A stretch of DNA of 26,013 nt from Pantoea phytobeneficialis (GCF_009728735.1 NZ_CP024636.1:246209-272221); one strand, 5' to 3'; positions 1 through 14,533 are shown, counted from the first letter of the stretch. Notes: generated from the sequence alone by a model not told the origin. Translations and numbers: made by a program.

Positions 1-1
1 G

Positions 2-298
<297 letters not shown>

Positions 299-328
299 TC
301 CCGATAATATTTGACGCAATGCACACGG

Positions 329-354
329 AAAGGGCATCATTTGATGCCCTTTTT
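329..354 (+). terminator. Intrinsic terminator after tuf
   Basis: A perfect stem of about 11 bp has arms 329-339 and 342-352, built on AGGGCATCA/TGATGCCCT with a 2-base tip. It runs directly into a T tract. It lies 30 bases after the tuf stop and separates tuf from secE-nusG. Confidence 0.9.
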
Positions 355-526
355 GCACGCTGTTGTATAGAACCTGGCTCATCAGTGATTTTCGGTCATA
401 ATCATTGCTGAGACAGGCTCTGTTAAGCGGTGCAGGATACCGGGTTGCGCTTTAAGAGCTTACTCGGTTTGGATGCCTCGCCATGCGGGGCAGAATAGTT
501 TCTGAATTATAGTGGCAGGTTGGTTT

Positions 527-910
527 ATGAGTGCGAATACCGAAGCTCAAGGGAGCGGACGCGGCCTGGAAACCGTAAAATGGCTGGTTGTTGCCGTATT
601 ACTGGTTGTCGCTATTGTTGGTAATTACTACTACCGCGATGTGACACTGCCGTTACGTGCGCTGGCCGTAGTGGTTCTGATTGCAGTGGCAGGCGGCGTT
701 GCGTTGCTGACCACAAAAGGCAAAGCGACAGTTGCGTTTGCGCGTGAAGCAAGAACCGAGATGCGTAAGGTCATTTGGCCGACTCGCCAGGAAACGCTGC
801 ACACCACGTTAATCGTTGCCGCGGTAACTGCCGTGATGTCACTGATTTTGTGGGGACTGGATGGTATTCTTGTCCGACTTGTATCGTTTATCACTGGCCT
901 GAGGTTCTGA
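527..910 (+). CDS. secE: Preprotein translocase subunit SecE
   Basis: SecE is the essential small subunit of the SecYEG inner-membrane channel and clamps the two halves of SecY together. The product is 127 residues, the usual length in enterobacteria (many other bacteria have a shorter, single-helix form). Three hydrophobic segments are visible at about residues 18-36, 45-62 and 93-122. Before the third lies the conserved cytoplasmic amphipathic region with [19 protein letters not shown]. The start was placed at ATG 527 ([10 protein letters not shown]), which agrees with E. coli SecE; an in-frame GTG 15 bases upstream would add MAGWF and has no family support. The Shine-Dalgarno sequence is weak (GGCAGG). 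The stop codon is one base before the nusG start, so the two genes are one operon, linking protein export with transcription and translation control. Confidence 0.98.
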   Translation: MSANTEAQGSGRGLETVKWLVVAVLLVVAIVGNYYYRDVTLPLRALAVVVLIAVAGGVALLTTKGKATVAFAREARTEMRKVIWPTRQETLHTTLIVAAVTAVMSLILWGLDGILVRLVSFITGLRF

Positions 911-911
911 G

Positions 912-1457
912 ATGTCTGAAGCTCCAAAAAAACGCTGGTACGTCGTGCAGGCGTTTTCCGGTTTCGAAGGCCGCGTAGCCCAGTCGCTGCGTGAGCACAT
1001 CAAATTGCACAACATGGAAGAGTTGTTTGGCGAAGTCATGGTGCCGACTGAAGAAGTCGTGGAAATCCGTGGTGGCCAGCGTCGCAAAAGTGAGCGCAAA
1101 TTCTTCCCAGGTTACGTATTGGTTCAGATGGTAATGAATGATGCCAGCTGGCACCTGGTGCGTAGCGTACCGCGTGTGATGGGCTTCATTGGTGGTACAT
1201 CTGACCGTCCAGCACCGATCAGCGATAAAGAAGTTGATGCGATTATGAACCGCCTGCAGCAGGTGGGTGATAAGCCGCGTCCAAAAACGTTGTTCGAGCC
1301 GGGCGAAATGGTACGCGTCAACGACGGTCCTTTTGCCGACTTCAACGGTGTGGTGGAAGAGGTGGATTACGAAAAGAGCCGCCTGAAAGTCTCTGTTTCC
1401 ATCTTCGGTCGCGCTACCCCTGTCGAGCTGGATTTCAGCCAGGTAGAAAAAGGCTAA
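912..1457 (+). CDS. nusG: Transcription elongation/antitermination factor NusG
   Basis: NusG binds RNA polymerase through its N-terminal NGN domain (about residues 1-120) and suppresses pausing. Its C-terminal KOW domain (about 125-181) contacts either Rho or ribosomal protein S10, coupling transcription to termination or translation. The product is 181 residues, the same as E. coli, and is nearly identical over its whole length: [21 protein letters not shown] at the start, FFPGYVLV in the NGN core and [18 protein letters not shown] in KOW. NusG also takes part in rRNA antitermination through boxA, so it acts on the rrn operon at the right end of this window. The start is one base after the secE stop. 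The transcript probably ends partly at the hairpin at 1486-1524. Confidence 0.99.
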   Translation: MSEAPKKRWYVVQAFSGFEGRVAQSLREHIKLHNMEELFGEVMVPTEEVVEIRGGQRRKSERKFFPGYVLVQMVMNDASWHLVRSVPRVMGFIGGTSDRPAPISDKEVDAIMNRLQQVGDKPRPKTLFEPGEMVRVNDGPFADFNGVVEEVDYEKSRLKVSVSIFGRATPVELDFSQVEKG

Positions 1458-1477
1458 CGCCCGAGACATTTTTGTAG

Positions 1478-1506
1478 TTGCAGCAGGCGCGGAATTTATC
1501 TACAAT
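1478..1506 (+). promoter_or_regulatory. Sigma-70 promoter of the rplKA operon, P(L11)-type
   Basis: TTGCAG at 1478-1483 and TACAAT at 1501-1506 are separated by exactly 17 bp. The predicted transcription start is about 1513. The position corresponds to the known E. coli P(L11) promoter. The element lies inside an inverted repeat described separately. Confidence 0.85.
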
Positions 1507-1512
1507 TTCGCG

Positions 1513-1524
<12 letters not shown>
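1486..1524 (+). terminator. Probable secE-nusG terminator overlapping P(L11)
   Basis: Arms at 1486-1495 (GGCGCGGAAT) and 1505-1514 (ATTTCGCGCC) pair over 10 positions with one G-U. They are followed by TTTTGTTTTT at 1515-1524. Only RNA coming from upstream contains both arms, because P(L11) is predicted to initiate at about 1513. The structure fits an intrinsic terminator; its efficiency cannot be judged from sequence. Confidence 0.65.
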
Positions 1525-2739
<1,215 letters not shown>

Positions 2740-2746
2740 TTGCTGC

Positions 2747-2775
2747 TTGAAACGGGCGAAAAATTCATCTAGAAT
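2747..2775 (+). promoter_or_regulatory. Sigma-70 promoter of the rplJL-rpoBC operon, P(L10)-type
   Basis: TTGAAA at 2747-2752 and TAGAAT at 2770-2775 are spaced by 17 bp. The expected start is about 2782. It lies in the same place as E. coli P(L10). The inverted repeat AACGGGCG (2751-2758) / CGCCCGTT (2780-2787) encloses the -10 element. Confidence 0.8.
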
Positions 2776-2781
2776 CTTACG

Positions 2782-3091
2782 CCCGTTGTTCTGGTTGAGT
2801 AGTCAATTCAGAACCAAGATTCATAGTGAGTGGAAGATAAAGGTTCATCCCTTTGTTATTCAGTCACTAAGGTTGGAGCCAGGCCTTATCCTGGCCTCCG
2901 TCCAAGACCGCAGGAGCGCGACATCTTCGGATAAAACGCTTAATCCCCTGCGTAGACGGTGACAGAACCAAAAAGAATTTTTTCTTAACTGGATTCTGCT
3001 CACCGTGTAATAGCGCTTTTCGCCTTCGGGTGAATAAGTGAAGTGAGTTCCGGGGAAATCCTTCCCCGGTCAAATCCAGGAGCAAAAGCTA
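2782..3091 (+). promoter_or_regulatory. L10 leader of rplJ (translational autoregulation)
   Basis: This 352-base gap between rplA and rplJ (2740-3091) holds no gene; it is promoter plus a long structured leader. The segment at about 2874-2968 contains CCAGGCCTTATCCTGG, CCTCCGTCCAAGACCGCAGG and CCCCTGCGTAGACGGTGACAG. It closely matches the E. coli leader bound by the L10-(L7/L12) complex. Nearer the gene, an 8-bp hairpin CCGGGGAA/TTCCCCGG (arms 3050-3057 and 3062-3069) precedes the Shine-Dalgarno CAGGAG. The known mechanism is that excess L10 complex binds the leader and blocks rplJ translation, and rplL by coupling. Confidence 0.85.
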
Positions 3092-3589
3092 ATGGCATTA
3101 AATCTTCAAGACAAACAAGCGATTGTTGCTGAAGTCAGCGAAGTAGCCAAAGGCGCGCTGTCAGCGGTTGTTGCGGATTCCCGTGGCGTTACCGTTGATA
3201 AAATGACCGAACTGCGTAAAGCAGGTCGTGAAGCTGGCGTTTACATGCGTGTTGTTCGTAACACCCTGCTGCGCCGCGTCGTTGAAGGTACTCCTTTCGA
3301 GTGCCTGAAAGACACGTTTGTTGGTCCGACCCTGATTGCATACTCTTTGGAACACCCGGGCGCTGCTGCTCGTCTGTTCAAAGAGTTCGCGAAAGCGAAT
3401 GCAAAATTCGAGGTCAAAGCTGCAGCCTTTGAAGGTGAGCTGATCACGGCGGCCAATATTGACCGTCTGGCGACTCTGCCGACTTACGAAGAAGCACTGG
3501 CACGTCTGATGTCGACCATGAAAGAAGCCGCTGCCGGCAAACTGGTCCGCACTCTGGCTGCTGTTCGCGATGCAAAAGAAGCGGCTTAA
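3092..3589 (+). CDS. rplJ: 50S ribosomal protein L10
   Basis: L10 anchors L7/L12 dimers to the ribosome to form the flexible stalk that recruits and activates translational GTPases. The product is 165 residues, the normal length. The globular N-terminal rRNA-binding domain includes [22 protein letters not shown] and [11 protein letters not shown]. The C-terminal helix (about 135-165, with [30 protein letters not shown] split across its length) offers the L7/L12 docking sites. The protein is also the autogenous repressor acting on the leader upstream. rplL follows after 63 bases. Confidence 0.99.
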   Translation: MALNLQDKQAIVAEVSEVAKGALSAVVADSRGVTVDKMTELRKAGREAGVYMRVVRNTLLRRVVEGTPFECLKDTFVGPTLIAYSLEHPGAAARLFKEFAKANAKFEVKAAAFEGELITAANIDRLATLPTYEEALARLMSTMKEAAAGKLVRTLAAVRDAKEAA

Positions 3590-3652
3590 GGCCCACTCTT
3601 TTCCTTCGTACTTTATCGCATAAACTTATACTGATTCTTAGGAACAATTGTT

Positions 3653-4015
3653 ATGTCTATCACTAAAGACCAAATTCTGGAAGCCGTTGCCGCTATGTCC
3701 GTAATGGAAGTAGTTGAGCTGGTTTCTGCTATGGAAGAAAAATTCGGTGTTTCTGCTGCTGCTGCTGTAGCTGTTGCTGCTGGCCCGGCTGAAGTTGCTG
3801 AAGAGAAAACTGAATTCGACGTGGTCCTGAAAGGTGCTGGCGCGAACAAAGTTGCCGTCATCAAAGCAGTACGTACTGCAACTGGTCTGGGCCTGAAAGA
3901 AGCCAAAGATCTGGTTGAAGCTACTGGCGTGATCAAAGAAGGCATCAGCAAAGCTGACGCTGCTGCTCTCGAAGCACAGCTGAAAGAAGCTGGCGCAGAA
4001 GTTGAAGTTAAGTAA
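3653..4015 (+). CDS. rplL: 50S ribosomal protein L7/L12
   Basis: L7/L12 is the multicopy acidic stalk protein that binds EF-Tu, EF-G, IF2 and RF3 through its C-terminal domain. The product is 120 residues. The N-terminal dimerisation helices (1 to about 33) are followed by an alanine-rich hinge ([18 protein letters not shown], about 40-57) and the globular C-terminal domain with the [27 protein letters not shown] factor-binding surface. It is one residue shorter than the E. coli protein as I remember it, with the difference in the loop [10 protein letters not shown] of the C-terminal domain. The Shine-Dalgarno AGGAA is at 3640-3644. High synthesis relative to L10 (four or more copies per ribosome) is expected from efficient initiation. 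Confidence 0.99.
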   Translation: MSITKDQILEAVAAMSVMEVVELVSAMEEKFGVSAAAAVAVAAGPAEVAEEKTEFDVVLKGAGANKVAVIKAVRTATGLGLKEAKDLVEATGVIKEGISKADAAALEAQLKEAGAEVEVK

Positions 4016-4055
4016 GACAACCCTCGGGTTGCAGTCTGAGTAGTTTCAGGCTGAT

Positions 4056-4086
4056 GGCTGGTGACTTTTTAGTCACCAGCCTTTTT
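4056..4086 (+). terminator. rplL-rpoB attenuator
   Basis: A perfect 11-bp stem GGCTGGTGACT/AGTCACCAGCC (4056-4066 and 4071-4081) with a TTTT loop is followed by a run of five T. In E. coli the equivalent structure stops most transcripts, so beta and beta' are made at a fraction of the ribosomal-protein level. A small hairpin CAACCC/GGGTTG sits just upstream at 4018-4031. Confidence 0.9.
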
Positions 4087-4343
4087 GCGCTACAGGGGAA
4101 TGATGGCGTTTCGCACTGTTTGTCCATTGTTTCTCTTCAATATCTTTTTCTATCGACGACTTAATATATCGCTTTCCTGTGAGGGTTCCCTGCCTGCGCA
4201 ACGGCGATGAAATGATTTAAGAGTGATAGAAAGATGTATTGCATGGGGTGCTACGCATCGCATGAAAAACAAAATAGTGTTGCATGAACTGTCCCTTCAG
4301 GACGGACAGAGTGGGTCGACTTGTCAGCTAGCTGAGGAACCCT
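4087..4343 (+). other. rpoB leader region, no gene
   Basis: No credible ORF was found. In E. coli this interval contains an RNase III processing site and minor promoters; I could not identify the paired RNase III strands here by eye. The end of the region has the palindrome TCAGCTAGCTGA (4324-4335) overlapping the rpoB Shine-Dalgarno GAGGAA. Confidence 0.6.
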
Positions 4344-7300
4344 ATGGTTTACTCCTATACCGAGAAAAAACGTATTCGTAAGGATTTTGGTAAACGTCCG
4401 CAAGTGCTGGACATACCTTATCTCCTTTCTATCCAGCTTGACTCGTTCCAGAAGTTTATCGAGCAAGATCCAGAAGGTCAGTATGGACTGGAAGCTGCAT
4501 TCCGTTCCGTATTCCCGATCGCGAGCTACAGCGGCAACTCAGAGTTGCAGTATGTCAGCTATCGCCTGGGCGAACCTGTCTTTGACGTAAAAGAATGTCA
4601 GATCCGTGGCGTGACTTTCTCTGCACCGCTGCGCGTCAAACTGCGTCTGGTGATCTACGAGCGCGAAGCGCCGGAAGGCACCGTCAAAGACATTAAAGAA
4701 CAAGAAGTTTACATGGGCGAAATTCCGCTCATGACCGAAAACGGTACCTTTGTAATCAACGGTACTGAGCGTGTTATCGTTTCTCAGCTGCATCGTAGTC
4801 CTGGCGTTTTCTTTGACAGCGATAAGGGTAAAACGCACTCTTCCGGTAAAGTGCTGTATAACGCACGTATCATCCCTTACCGCGGTTCATGGCTCGATTT
4901 CGAGTTTGACCCGAAAGACAACCTGTTCGTCCGTATTGACCGTCGTCGTAAGCTGCCGGCCAGTATCATCCTGCGCGCGCTGCATTACACCACGGAGCAG
5001 ATTCTTGATCTGTTCTTCGAAAAAGTGGTGTTCGAAATTCGCGACAACAAATTGCAGATGGAACTGGTGCCTGAGCGCCTGCGTGGTGAAACCGCCTCCT
5101 TCGATATCGAAGCCAACGGCAACGTCTACGTTGAGAAAGGTCGTCGCATCACTGCTCGCCACATCCGCCAGCTGGAAAAAGACAATATCCAGCATATCGA
5201 AGTACCGGTTGAATACATTGCCGGTAAAGTGGTGGCTAAAGATTACATCGACACCAATACCGGTGAGTTGATCGTTGCAGCGAACATGGAGCTGTCACTG
5301 GATCTGCTGGCTAAACTGAGCCAGTCCGGGCACAAGCGCATTGAAACGCTGTTCACCAACGATCTGGATCACGGTCCGTACATTTCTGAGACACTGCGTG
5401 TTGACCCAACCAATGATCGCCTGAGCGCGCTGGTTGAGATCTATCGCATGATGCGTCCTGGTGAGCCGCCGACGCGTGAAGCGGCAGAAAACCTGTTCGA
5501 GAACCTGTTCTTCTCTGAAGATCGTTACGATCTTTCTGCGGTTGGCCGCATGAAGTTCAACCGTTCTCTGCTGCGTGATGAGATCGAAGGTTCCGGTATC
5601 CTGAGCAAAGACGACATCATCGAAGTGATGAAGAAGCTCATCGATATCCGTAACGGTAAAGGCGAAGTGGACGATATCGACCACCTCGGCAACCGTCGTA
5701 TCCGTTCTGTTGGCGAAATGGCAGAAAACCAGTTCCGTGTTGGTCTGGTGCGTGTAGAGCGTGCGGTGAAAGAGCGTCTGTCTCTGGGCGACCTCGATAC
5801 CCTGATGCCTCAGGATATGATCAACGCTAAGCCGATTTCCGCTGCCGTTAAAGAGTTCTTCGGTTCCAGCCAGCTGTCTCAGTTTATGGACCAGAACAAC
5901 CCGCTGTCTGAGATCACGCATAAGCGTCGTATTTCAGCCCTCGGCCCAGGCGGTCTGACCCGTGAACGCGCTGGCTTCGAAGTGCGTGACGTACACCCGA
6001 CTCACTACGGTCGCGTATGTCCAATCGAAACGCCGGAAGGTCCGAACATCGGTCTGATCAACTCGTTGTCCGTGTACGCACAGACTAACGAATATGGCTT
6101 CCTGGAAACGCCGTACCGTCGCGTTGTTGACGGTAAAGTGAGTGACGAGATCCATTACCTCTCTGCAATTGAAGAGGGTAACTTCGTTATTGCTCAGGCG
6201 AACACCAACCTGGCCGAAGACGGTTCATTCGTTGACGATCTGGTTACCTGTCGTAGCAAAGGCGAATCAAGCCTGTTCAGCCGCGACCAGGTTGACTATA
6301 TGGACGTTTCGACCCAGCAGGTTGTTTCTGTTGGTGCGTCACTGATCCCGTTCCTGGAACACGATGACGCCAACCGTGCATTGATGGGTGCAAACATGCA
6401 ACGTCAGGCGGTTCCGACTCTGCGTGCTGATAAGCCGCTGGTTGGTACCGGTATGGAGCGTGCTGTAGCGGTTGACTCCGGTGTAACTGCCGTAGCCAAA
6501 CGTGGCGGTATCATCCAGTACGTTGATGCTTCCCGTATCGTGATTAAGGTTAACGAAGATGAGATGTATCCGGGCGAAGCCGGCATCGACATCTACAACC
6601 TGACCAAATACACCCGTTCGAACCAGAACACCTGCATCAACCAGATGCCGTGTGTGTCTCTGGGCGAACCGATCGAGCGCGGCGACGTGCTGGCTGATGG
6701 CCCGTCTACCGACCTCGGTGAACTGGCGCTGGGCCAGAACATGCGCGTAGCGTTCATGCCGTGGAACGGCTACAACTTCGAAGACTCCATCCTCGTATCT
6801 GAGCGTGTTGTCCAGGAAGACCGTTTCACCACCATCCATATTCAGGAACTGGCTTGCGTGTCTCGTGACACCAAACTGGGGCCAGAAGAGATCACCGCTG
6901 ACATCCCGAACGTGGGTGAAGCTGCGCTCTCCAAACTGGATGAATCCGGTATCGTTTACATCGGTGCTGAAGTGACCGGCGGCGACATTCTGGTTGGTAA
7001 GGTAACGCCGAAAGGTGAAACCCAGCTGACGCCGGAAGAGAAACTGCTGCGTGCGATCTTCGGTGAAAAAGCGTCTGACGTGAAAGATTCGTCACTGCGC
7101 GTGCCGAACGGCGTTTCCGGTACGGTTATCGACGTACAGGTCTTTACCCGCGATGGCGTGGAAAAAGACAAACGTGCGCTGGAAATCGAAGAGATGCAGC
7201 TCAAGCAGGCCAAGAAAGACCTGTCTGAAGAACTGCAGATCCTCGAAGCTGGCCTGTTCGGTCGTATCCAGGCGGTACTGATCTCGGGTGGTGTTGAGGC

Positions 7301-8372
7301 TGAGAAGCTGGACAAGCTGCCGCGTGAGCGCTGGCTGGAGCTGGGCCTGACCGACGAAGAGAAGCAGAACGCGTTGGAACAGCTGGCTGAACAGTATGAC
7401 GAGCTGAAGCATGAGTTTGAGAAGAAACTCGAAGCGAAGCGTCGCAAGATCACCCAGGGCGATGATCTGGCACCGGGCGTGCTGAAAATCGTTAAGGTGT
7501 ATCTGGCCGTTAAACGTCAGATCCAGCCTGGTGACAAGATGGCAGGTCGTCACGGTAACAAAGGTGTTATCTCCAAGATCAACCCGATCGAAGATATGCC
7601 TTACGACGAAAACGGCACGCCGGTTGACATCGTACTGAACCCGCTGGGCGTACCGTCACGTATGAACATCGGTCAGATCCTGGAAACCCACTTGGGTATG
7701 GCGGCGAAAGGTATTGGTGAGAAGATCAATGCCATGCTGAAGAAGCAGGAAGAAGTCGCCAAACTGCGTGAGTTTATCCAGCGTGCTTACGATCTGGGCA
7801 CCGACGTGCGTCAGAAAGTTGACCTGAACACCTTCAGCGACGACGAAGTGCTGCGTCTGGCAGAGAACCTGAAAAAAGGTATGCCGATTGCGACTCCGGT
7901 GTTTGATGGTGCGAAAGAGAGCGAAATCAAAGAGCTGTTGCAGCTCGGCGGCCTGCCTTCTTCCGGTCAGATCACTCTGTTCGACGGCCGTACCGGTGAG
8001 CAGTTTGAGCGTCAGGTAACCGTAGGTTACATGTACATGCTGAAACTGAACCACCTGGTCGATGACAAGATGCACGCCCGTTCCACCGGTTCTTACAGCC
8101 TGGTTACTCAGCAGCCGCTGGGTGGTAAAGCACAGTTCGGTGGTCAGCGCTTCGGTGAGATGGAAGTGTGGGCACTGGAAGCATACGGTGCCGCCTATAC
8201 CCTGCAGGAAATGTTGACCGTTAAGTCTGATGATGTGAACGGCCGTACGAAGATGTATAAAAACATCGTCGATGGCAACCATCAGATGGAACCGGGCATG
8301 CCGGAATCCTTCAACGTACTGTTGAAAGAGATTCGCTCGCTGGGTATCAACATCGAGCTGGAAGACGAGTAA
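4344..8372 (+). CDS. rpoB: DNA-directed RNA polymerase subunit beta
   Basis: This is the beta subunit, forming one pincer of RNA polymerase and much of the RNA/DNA hybrid site. Its 1342 residues equal the E. coli length, and the sequence is colinear throughout. The rifampicin pocket reads [20 protein letters not shown], followed by [14 protein letters not shown], with the wild-type D516, H526 and S531 equivalents, so no classical resistance allele is present. Other landmarks are [33 protein letters not shown] near the active site, and the C-terminal clamp-connecting segment [24 protein letters not shown]. The ATG start has the Shine-Dalgarno GAGGAA. It is expressed from P(L10) after the attenuator, and rpoC follows after 81 bases. 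Confidence 0.99.
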   Translation: MVYSYTEKKRIRKDFGKRPQVLDIPYLLSIQLDSFQKFIEQDPEGQYGLEAAFRSVFPIASYSGNSELQYVSYRLGEPVFDVKECQIRGVTFSAPLRVKLRLVIYEREAPEGTVKDIKEQEVYMGEIPLMTENGTFVINGTERVIVSQLHRSPGVFFDSDKGKTHSSGKVLYNARIIPYRGSWLDFEFDPKDNLFVRIDRRRKLPASIILRALHYTTEQILDLFFEKVVFEIRDNKLQMELVPERLRGETASFDIEANGNVYVEKGRRITARHIRQLEKDNIQHIEVPVEYIAGKVVAKDYIDTNTGELIVAANMELSLDLLAKLSQSGHKRIETLFTNDLDHGPYISETLRVDPTNDRLSALVEIYRMMRPGEPPTREAAENLFENLFFSEDRYDLSAVGRMKFNRSLLRDEIEGSGILSKDDIIEVMKKLIDIRNGKGEVDDIDHLGNRRIRSVGEMAENQFRVGLVRVERAVKERLSLGDLDTLMPQDMINAKPISAAVKEFFGSSQLSQFMDQNNPLSEITHKRRISALGPGGLTRERAGFEVRDVHPTHYGRVCPIETPEGPNIGLINSLSVYAQTNEYGFLETPYRRVVDGKVSDEIHYLSAIEEGNFVIAQANTNLAEDGSFVDDLVTCRSKGESSLFSRDQVDYMDVSTQQVVSVGASLIPFLEHDDANRALMGANMQRQAVPTLRADKPLVGTGMERAVAVDSGVTAVAKRGGIIQYVDASRIVIKVNEDEMYPGEAGIDIYNLTKYTRSNQNTCINQMPCVSLGEPIERGDVLADGPSTDLGELALGQNMRVAFMPWNGYNFEDSILVSERVVQEDRFTTIHIQELACVSRDTKLGPEEITADIPNVGEAALSKLDESGIVYIGAEVTGGDILVGKVTPKGETQLTPEEKLLRAIFGEKASDVKDSSLRVPNGVSGTVIDVQVFTRDGVEKDKRALEIEEMQLKQAKKDLSEELQILEAGLFGRIQAVLISGGVEAEKLDKLPRERWLELGLTDEEKQNALEQLAEQYDELKHEFEKKLEAKRRKITQGDDLAPGVLKIVKVYLAVKRQIQPGDKMAGRHGNKGVISKINPIEDMPYDENGTPVDIVLNPLGVPSRMNIGQILETHLGMAAKGIGEKINAMLKKQEEVAKLREFIQRAYDLGTDVRQKVDLNTFSDDEVLRLAENLKKGMPIATPVFDGAKESEIKELLQLGGLPSSGQITLFDGRTGEQFERQVTVGYMYMLKLNHLVDDKMHARSTGSYSLVTQQPLGGKAQFGGQRFGEMEVWALEAYGAAYTLQEMLTVKSDDVNGRTKMYKNIVDGNHQMEPGMPESFNVLLKEIRSLGINIELEDE

Positions 8373-8395
8373 GCACTCGCATTTGTACTGGTTAT

Positions 8396-8423
8396 GGGAT
8401 GTTCGGCTGGGGTCGAACATCCC
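8396..8423 (+). other. Perfect hairpin between rpoB and rpoC
   Basis: GGGATGTTCG (8396-8405) and CGAACATCCC (8414-8423) form a 10-bp perfect stem with the 8-base loop GCTGGGGT. No T tract follows, so it is unlikely to be an intrinsic terminator. An mRNA processing or stability element is possible. Confidence 0.75.
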
Positions 8424-8453
8424 TGAGAGTCTCACTCCGACGGGAGCTAATCC

Positions 8454-12677
<4,224 letters not shown>

Positions 12678-12697
12678 TCGTTCGTCAGTTAGCCAAT

Positions 12698-12727
12698 AAA
12701 AAACCCTGCTTCGGCAGGGTTTTTTTT
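12698..12727 (+). terminator. Bidirectional terminator between rpoC and yjiS
   Basis: The CCCTGC-TTCG-GCAGGG stem with a stable tetraloop is flanked by six A on the left and eight T on the right. It can therefore stop rpoBC on the + strand and yjiS on the - strand. It is 20 bases after the rpoC stop. Confidence 0.95.
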
Positions 12728-12738
12728 CATCTGTATTC

Positions 12739-12927
12739 TCAGTTTCTGCGGTCGATATCGCCGCGCGTCAGCCCAATATCCCGTAACTGGGTATCGCTGA
12801 GGTGCGACAATATGCGTCGGGTCTGCCGACGTAAATGCCAGGATTTCACCAACTGCCGCACCGCTCGGAAGATATCCAGTAAGGTGATATTGAAGGGTTT
12901 TGCCGCCCGGTTTTGATCGAATTCCAT
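12739..12927 (-). CDS. yjiS: Small DUF1127 protein, YjiS-like
   Basis: A 62-residue basic protein of the DUF1127 family. The start was set at ATG 12927 (MEFDQNRAAKPFN) because E. coli YjiS begins MEFHENRA..PF and because AGGGCAGGA lies just upstream. An in-frame ATG 33 bases earlier would add MLLRHHTEGRI without family support. The C-terminal half shows the family signature: an arginine-rich helix (RRQTRRIL) followed by LSDTQLRDIGLTRGDI. The function of YjiS is not established; other DUF1127 proteins have been linked to RNA and phosphate-related regulation, and I do not assign that here. It is divergent from yjiR across a repeat-bearing interval of 174 bases and converges on rpoC. Confidence 0.85.
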   Translation of the reverse strand: MEFDQNRAAKPFNITLLDIFRAVRQLVKSWHLRRQTRRILSHLSDTQLRDIGLTRGDIDRRN

Positions 12928-13101
12928 AATCCTGCCCTCGGTATGATGTCTGAGAAGCATTGTCCGTTTTCCACCTATTCCAATACAGATTCAATAAACA
13001 CATTTATTAAACATACAGATTGCGCTGTGACCGATCTGAATGGTAAAAATTAATCCAATCTGTACTGGTTTTTTCCTGTTGGAAATCATGTGAGGCATAC
13101 G
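12928..13101. promoter_or_regulatory. yjiS-yjiR divergent control region with repeated ATACAGATT elements
   Basis: This A/T-rich interval contains ATACAGATT at 12983-12991 and 13013-13021 (direct, 30 bp apart). There is an inverted copy CAATCTGTA at 13056-13064, matching TACAGATTG at 13014-13022 over 9 bp. A degenerate inverted copy GATCTGAAT (7 of 9) is at 13033-13041. A possible yjiR promoter is TTGCGC (13020-13025) with an A/T-rich -10 near 13044-13054, which the repeats would overlap. MocR regulators are known to bind paired repeats near their own promoter, so operator function is a reasonable inference, untested. Confidence 0.6.
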
Positions 13102-14523
13102 ATGACGCGTTACCAGCATCTGGCGGGCTTGCTCTCAGACCGCATCGAGCAAGGGTTATATCGCAGTGGAGAGCGCTTGCCATCGGTGCGTACGCTCAGC
13201 ATTGAACATGGTGTGAGTATCAGCACTGTCCAGCAGGCTTACCATTTGCTGGAGGAGAAGCAGCTGATCGTGCCGCAGCCTCGCTCCGGCTATTTTGTGG
13301 CGACACGTAAAGCCACGCCGCCTGTTCCTGCCATCACCCGTCCCGCTCAACGCCCGGTGGAGATCACCCAGTGGGAATCGGTGCTGGAGCTGCTCAGCAG
13401 TCGCATCGAGGGGGACGTGATCCAACTGGGCAGTGGCATCCCGGATCTGACGCAGCCAACGCTGAAACCGCTGTGGAAAATCCAGAGTCGTATGGCGCAG
13501 AAGCAGGATATCAACCTGCTGAGCTACGACACCCTGTTGGGCCTGACATCGTTGCGGGAACAAATCGCACGCCTGACGATTGATAGCGGTTGCCAGCTTA
13601 GCGCTGACGACATTGTGGTGACCACCGGTTGCCACGAAGCATTGTCGGTTTCTATCCGCGCCGTTTGTCAGCCAGGGGATATCATTGCGGTGGAATCGCC
13701 CACGTTCCACGGCACCATGCAAACCCTACGCGGTTTTGGTATTCGCGCCATTGAGATCCCGACCGACTCGGTGACGGGTATCAGCCTTGAAGCGCTGGAG
13801 CTGGCGTTCGAACAGTGGCCCATTAAAGCGGTGGTGGTGGTACCTAACTGTAATAATCCGTTGAGTTTTATCATGCCGGAAGCGCGTAAACGGGCGCTGC
13901 TGACGTTGGCACAACGCTTCGACGCCGCCATCATCGAAGATGATGTGTATGGAGAGCTGGCGTGGGAGTATCCGCGCCCCATCAGTATTAAGTCGCTGGA
14001 TATGGATGGGCGAGTGCTGCTGTGCAGCTCGTTTTCCAAAACGCTCTCGCCTGGCCTGCGTGTCGGCTGGGTTGCACCGGGGCGTTATCGCGAACGGGTG
14101 CTGCACATGAAATATATCGGCACCGGATCTTCCGCGACCATGACGCAGCATGTGGTGGCGGAGTTTATTCGTCTGGGTCATTACGGGCCGCACTTGCGGC
14201 GTATGCGCCAGGTTTATCAACGCAATTACGAGACCTTTAGCTGCTGGGTACGCCACTATTTCCCGTGTGGTATTTGTGTGTCACGCCCACAGGGTAGCTT
14301 TCTGATGTGGATCGAACTGCCGGAAGCCTTCGACGCGGTGCGCCTCAACACGGAACTCCGCGCCTCGAAGATTCAGGTGGCGGTGGGCTCGCTGTTTTCC
14401 GCATCGGGTAAGTATCGCAACTGCCTGCGTCTCAACTATGCGCTACCGATTACCGATGCCACCGAACAGGCGATTGCGCTGGTGGGTGCTGCGATTGAAC
14501 GCGCGATGTTGGTCTGCGCCTGA
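13102..14523 (+). CDS. yjiR: MocR-family regulator YjiR (GntR winged helix fused to aminotransferase fold)
   Basis: A 473-residue PLP-dependent transcription factor. Residues about 1-70 are a GntR-type winged helix: RYQHLAGLLSDRIEQGLY, then GERLPSVRTLS and VSISTVQQAYHLLEEK. A linker rich in Pro and Arg leads to a type I aminotransferase fold (about 95-470) with VTTGCHEALS, VVPNCNNPLSF, EDDVYGELAWEYPRP and the PLP lysine Lys313 in SSFSKTLSPGLRVGWV. The sequence strongly resembles E. coli YjiR from its first residues MTRYQHLA. The start ATG 13102 has the Shine-Dalgarno GAGG six bases upstream; the alternative GTG at 13090 lies within that site. E. coli also keeps yjiR beside yjiS, so this is a conserved pair at a different location. 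Its effector is unknown. Confidence 0.9.
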   Translation: MTRYQHLAGLLSDRIEQGLYRSGERLPSVRTLSIEHGVSISTVQQAYHLLEEKQLIVPQPRSGYFVATRKATPPVPAITRPAQRPVEITQWESVLELLSSRIEGDVIQLGSGIPDLTQPTLKPLWKIQSRMAQKQDINLLSYDTLLGLTSLREQIARLTIDSGCQLSADDIVVTTGCHEALSVSIRAVCQPGDIIAVESPTFHGTMQTLRGFGIRAIEIPTDSVTGISLEALELAFEQWPIKAVVVVPNCNNPLSFIMPEARKRALLTLAQRFDAAIIEDDVYGELAWEYPRPISIKSLDMDGRVLLCSSFSKTLSPGLRVGWVAPGRYRERVLHMKYIGTGSSATMTQHVVAEFIRLGHYGPHLRRMRQVYQRNYETFSCWVRHYFPCGICVSRPQGSFLMWIELPEAFDAVRLNTELRASKIQVAVGSLFSASGKYRNCLRLNYALPITDATEQAIALVGAAIERAMLVCA

Positions 14524-14533
14524 TCGGTAGCGG

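Noticed and set aside
374..402. A possible secE promoter (CTGGCT, 17 bp, CATAAT)
   Set aside because: The -10 is acceptable but the -35 is poor, and other choices in 360-526 are equally weak. A secE promoter is expected here, but I cannot place it.
2747..2962. A 71-codon ORF between rplA and rplJ
   Set aside because: It overlaps the P(L10) promoter and the L10 leader structure, and its first codon is in the -35 element.
12728..12736. A further near-copy of the ATACAGATT element (CATCTGTAT, 8 of 9) after yjiS
   Set aside because: It is downstream of both yjiS and rpoC beside the terminator, without promoter context, so a chance match is more likely.
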